From Phycisphaerae bacterium (lineage in GTDB: Bacteria > Planctomycetota > Phycisphaerae > Sedimentisphaerales > Anaerobacaceae), in assembly GCA_016782865.1 (NCBI GenBank), contig JADHXR010000058.1:1-41864 (forward strand): a DNA stretch of 41,864 bases. Reading direction: 5' to 3'. A program made the position numbers and the translations under genes. Positions within the stretch are counted from its first letter, which is position 1. Each line of letters opens with the position of its first letter. Below, in pieces: positions 40,122-41,864 of this stretch. The notes below the pieces were generated by a model. The model saw nothing but the letters and a program-made list of their open reading frames with translations, did no database searches and was not told where the DNA came from.

Positions 40122-40982
40122 ATGCCTAGTCATAATTTAGCACGTATAGAAATAGACAATTTGGAGATCATCGGCTATTCGATCGCCGGCGAAGAAACGG
40201 TCGTGGCGATGCCGCAGTTGGACGTCTGCTTCGACGTCGGCAAAGCCCCCGACCAGATCATTCCCATAAACAACGTCCTGCTTACCCACGGGCACATGGA
40301 CCACGCCGCGGGGCTCGCATATTACCTTTCACAGCGGAACTTCTGCGGCATATCCGCCGGCACCATATTGGCCCCGCAGAATCTGCTCGGACCGATGCGA
40401 GACATCCTCGACGCCTGGTCCAGGCTCGACGGCAACAATATCCCGGCCAAGCTCGTCGGCGTCAAACCCGGTGACGAGTATCAGATAAAGCCGAATCTGG
40501 TTGCCAGGGCATTCCCGACGAAACACACGCGGGGCTCGGTCGGCTTCACCGTTATCGAGAAGCGCAAGAAGCTCAAACCCGAATACTCAAGCCTCACGGG
40601 CCCACAGATCGTCGAACTCAAAAAACAAGGCATCAAGATCGACTTTCCACTCGAGTTCCCGATTGTCACTTATCTCGGCGATACGCAATTTGTCGATTTC
40701 TCGCAACTGCAGTACATCGCCGACAGCAAAATCCTTATTGCCGAGTGCACATTTTACGAGGGCGAGCATGCCAGCAGGGCCAAAGCCGGCAGACACATGC
40801 ACGTCGACGAACTCGCAATGCTGCTCGGCAACCTCAACAACAAGCACATAATCATCACCCACACAACCCAGCGGACTCCCATGCACGAAATCCGCAAGAT
40901 ACTGAAGGCCGCGCTTGAGCCCAAGCTATACGCAAAAACCGTTATCCTCATGGCAAATCGTCCCCGGTTACGGACGCACTGA
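40122..40982 (+). CDS. RNase Z-like metallo-beta-lactamase fold hydrolase
   Basis: The 286-residue protein has the metal motif THGHMDH (55-61), later HTRGSVGF, YLGDTQFVDF, ECTFYEGEH and a THTTQRTP segment near the end, matching the tRNase Z/arylsulfatase-like branch of the MBL superfamily. This branch includes tRNA 3' processing enzymes. Length (RNase Z short form about 300) fits. It could instead be a related phosphodiesterase. There is no signal peptide. The start lacks a clear ribosome-binding site. Confidence 0.85.
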   Translation: MPSHNLARIEIDNLEIIGYSIAGEETVVAMPQLDVCFDVGKAPDQIIPINNVLLTHGHMDHAAGLAYYLSQRNFCGISAGTILAPQNLLGPMRDILDAWSRLDGNNIPAKLVGVKPGDEYQIKPNLVARAFPTKHTRGSVGFTVIEKRKKLKPEYSSLTGPQIVELKKQGIKIDFPLEFPIVTYLGDTQFVDFSQLQYIADSKILIAECTFYEGEHASRAKAGRHMHVDELAMLLGNLNNKHIIITHTTQRTPMHEIRKILKAALEPKLYAKTVILMANRPRLRTH

Positions 40983-41007
40983 CCGTAACATGCCAGCTCT
41001 TGCCACA

Positions 41008-41275
41008 TCAAGCCGCTTTCGCCGAGCGCAGCCTGAGCAGCACCATCACAAGGACCGCAGGCAAAACGATAGCCCAGCCTAGTCGCATGTACCCAAAGAC
41101 CTGGGCTGTCTGTGCGTACTCGGCAACATCAACGGTTCTGAATGTTACCGCCGGAAAAGCAACTCGAGCGAACGCCATGATGAGAGTTGCCAGCGCGACT
41201 GCCGGAACCACAAACCACCCAGTCGCTCGACCGGCCCAGTTCCTGAATCTTCGGCTGTCCAGAGAGGGCACTGAG
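41008..41275 (-). pseudogene. C-terminal fragment of a membrane protein
   Basis: The minus-strand frame reads RRFRNWAGRATGWFVVPAVA, then LATLIMAFARVAFPAV and GWAIVLPAVLVMVLLRLRSA, with at least two helices and a typical basic end. Upstream it runs straight into purine-rich repeat sequence (41275-41310), so the N-terminal part is missing. The family is not recognised. It is probably a truncated remnant. Confidence 0.45.
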
Positions 41276-41282
41276 AAAGTAA

Positions 41283-41610
41283 AAAGGCAAAAGGAAAAAG
41301 GAAAAAGAACCACAGATTAACGCTGATTAACAGGGATTTCCATTCACCACGAAGGCACGCCTGCCCCGTTCGACAAGCTCAGGGCAAGCTCTGAGCGAAG
41401 CCGAATGGGAAGAAAGACAATCATCAGACGAGATTACAGGATAAAGGCGGGATAAACAGGGCCCTTAAAATATCTCTGAAAATCCTGTTATCCTGTCCAA
41501 AAAACAATATCGAAGATCCCGATCCATCGGGAATCAATTGTATGGTTTACCGCTTTACAGCCAAAAGTTCTGTCACCATTCTGCGCACAATTTCCTTTGT
41601 AGCAGAGTAA
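41283..41610. repeat. Repeat-rich intergenic stretch
   Basis: It holds simple purine repeats (aaaaggcaaaaggaaaaagg), a 'cacagattaacgctgattaac' type phrase, and an imperfect palindrome about 41378-41411 (CCGTTCGACAAGCTCAG against CTGAGCGAAGCCGAATGG). A 'tcctgttatcctgtcc' phrase and the short palindrome GATCCCGATCCATCGGGAATC also occur. Such phrases are scattered in many planctomycete intergenic regions. No gene is seen. Confidence 0.5.
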
Positions 41611-41663
41611 AGGAATAAGGAAAGTCGCGGTAGGGACACCCGTTACCGGGTGCCCCCCGCACA

Positions 41664-41696
41664 GAGCCGTACGTGAGGAACTACCTCATACGGCTC
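41664..41696 (-). ncRNA. Group II intron domain V
   Basis: The minus strand begins GAGCCGTATGAGG and ends CCTCACGTACGGCTC. GAGCCGUA pairs with UACGGCUC, then a two-base CG bulge, then UGAGG with CCUCA. The catalytic AGC triad is at positions 2-4. The apical loop is UAGUU rather than the usual GNRA tetraloop. Confidence 0.75.
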
Positions 41697-41864
41697 CTAC
41701 CTTGAGTACTTGGCGTCAAAGCGAAGATTCTTTGACGCACTCGTTGCAGTCCGTTCAACGCAATGGCCCGGCTTTGTATCCGGTTCGCGGCTTTCTGCTT
41801 CGAGTTCCTCTTGGTCGACGCCCTTTCCTCGGCCAACTCCGCAGAGACCGTCGTCCCTTTGTTC
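41681..41864 (-). pseudogene. Internally deleted intron-encoded protein remnant
   Basis: The frame reads ...SAELAEERASTKRNSKQK, then AANRIQSRAIALNGLQRVRQ, then RIFALTPSTQGRSRMR and stops inside domain V. The first part resembles the region before the reverse-transcriptase domain of group II maturases (AELAEERASTKRN...TQSRE...LQRVR). The last part resembles their usual C-terminal end just before domain V. The whole reverse-transcriptase and maturase core appears to be missing between them. The upstream end is outside the window. Confidence 0.55.

Larger units (their letters stand above)
41628..41864 (-). mobile_element. 3' end of a group II intron (runs off the window)
   Basis: Minus-strand domain V (41664-41696) and a domain-VI-like stem (41633-41656, GUAA loop) lie in the expected order and spacing; the intron end would be near 41628. 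A fragment of an intron-encoded protein precedes domain V. The 5' part lies beyond the window. Confidence 0.75.

Noticed and set aside
1..41864. CRISPR arrays, tRNA and rRNA genes
   Set aside because: No regularly spaced repeats and no cloverleaf or rRNA-like sequence were seen by eye on either strand.

Overview
The window looks like a chromosomal piece of a planctomycete, most likely of the Phycisphaerae/Sedimentisphaerales type. This rests on the mix of formylglycine-type sulfatases, a GH29 fucosidase, a PQQ-type beta-propeller, ECF sigma/membrane-regulator pairs with pilin-like 'DG' tails, tiny zinc-ribbon proteins with the AGKK...CPNC pattern, and junk-like intergenic repeats. The taxonomic call is inference; no rRNA or tRNA gene is visible.

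Left part (1-4.2 kb): a sigma-54 enhancer-binding protein whose receiver has lost the phospho-acceptor Asp, a short RmlA-like sugar nucleotidyltransferase, and an ankyrin-repeat lipoprotein. A near-consensus -24/-12 promoter precedes the lipoprotein gene. A second one, with another candidate behind it, precedes the large operon that follows. A GTGCAC palindrome core lies about 115 bp upstream of both main promoters, where an activator site would be expected.

Central block (4.26-19.55 kb, all + strand, tightly packed): two orphan pseudo-receiver proteins; ProA; a GCS2-type glutamate-cysteine-ligase-like enzyme that may start at ATT; an MttB-family methyltransferase; a string of tiny proteins (SANT/Myb-like, two zinc ribbons, a Cys-rich protein, a coiled-coil exported protein, a 27-residue membrane peptide) with a possible pseudoknot RNA; a DUF362 protein with two 4Fe-4S clusters; a second MttB-family protein; a SAM methyltransferase; an Opu-type importer ATPase and permease; a MarC-like membrane protein; an Opu-type substrate-binding protein whose two sequence halves are in swapped order; and a UspA-like protein. 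I infer an import-and-demethylation (or methyl exchange) system for a quaternary amine or betaine, with a glutamyl branch. The substrate is unknown, and no corrinoid protein or RamA-type activator is encoded here. This is the most interesting part of the window.

Junction (19.55-20.5 kb): a likely terminator, the tail of an IS3-family transposase, and the decayed start of a glycoside hydrolase.

Right part: a truncated GH29 fucosidase and a DUF819 transporter (+), then a long minus-strand array of a beta-propeller protein, a small protein, two sulfatases, an active/inactive M16 peptidase pair and a SAM methyltransferase. The sulfatases and fucosidase suggest use of sulfated fucose-containing glycans. 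Next come a large carboxypeptidase-regulatory-like repeat protein and two paralogous ECF sigma/membrane-partner modules, one with a frameshifted sigma gene. A HAD phosphatase, a DUF434 protein and an RNase Z-like hydrolase follow. The end is repeat-rich and holds the 3' end of a group II intron on the minus strand, with what looks like an internally deleted intron-encoded protein.
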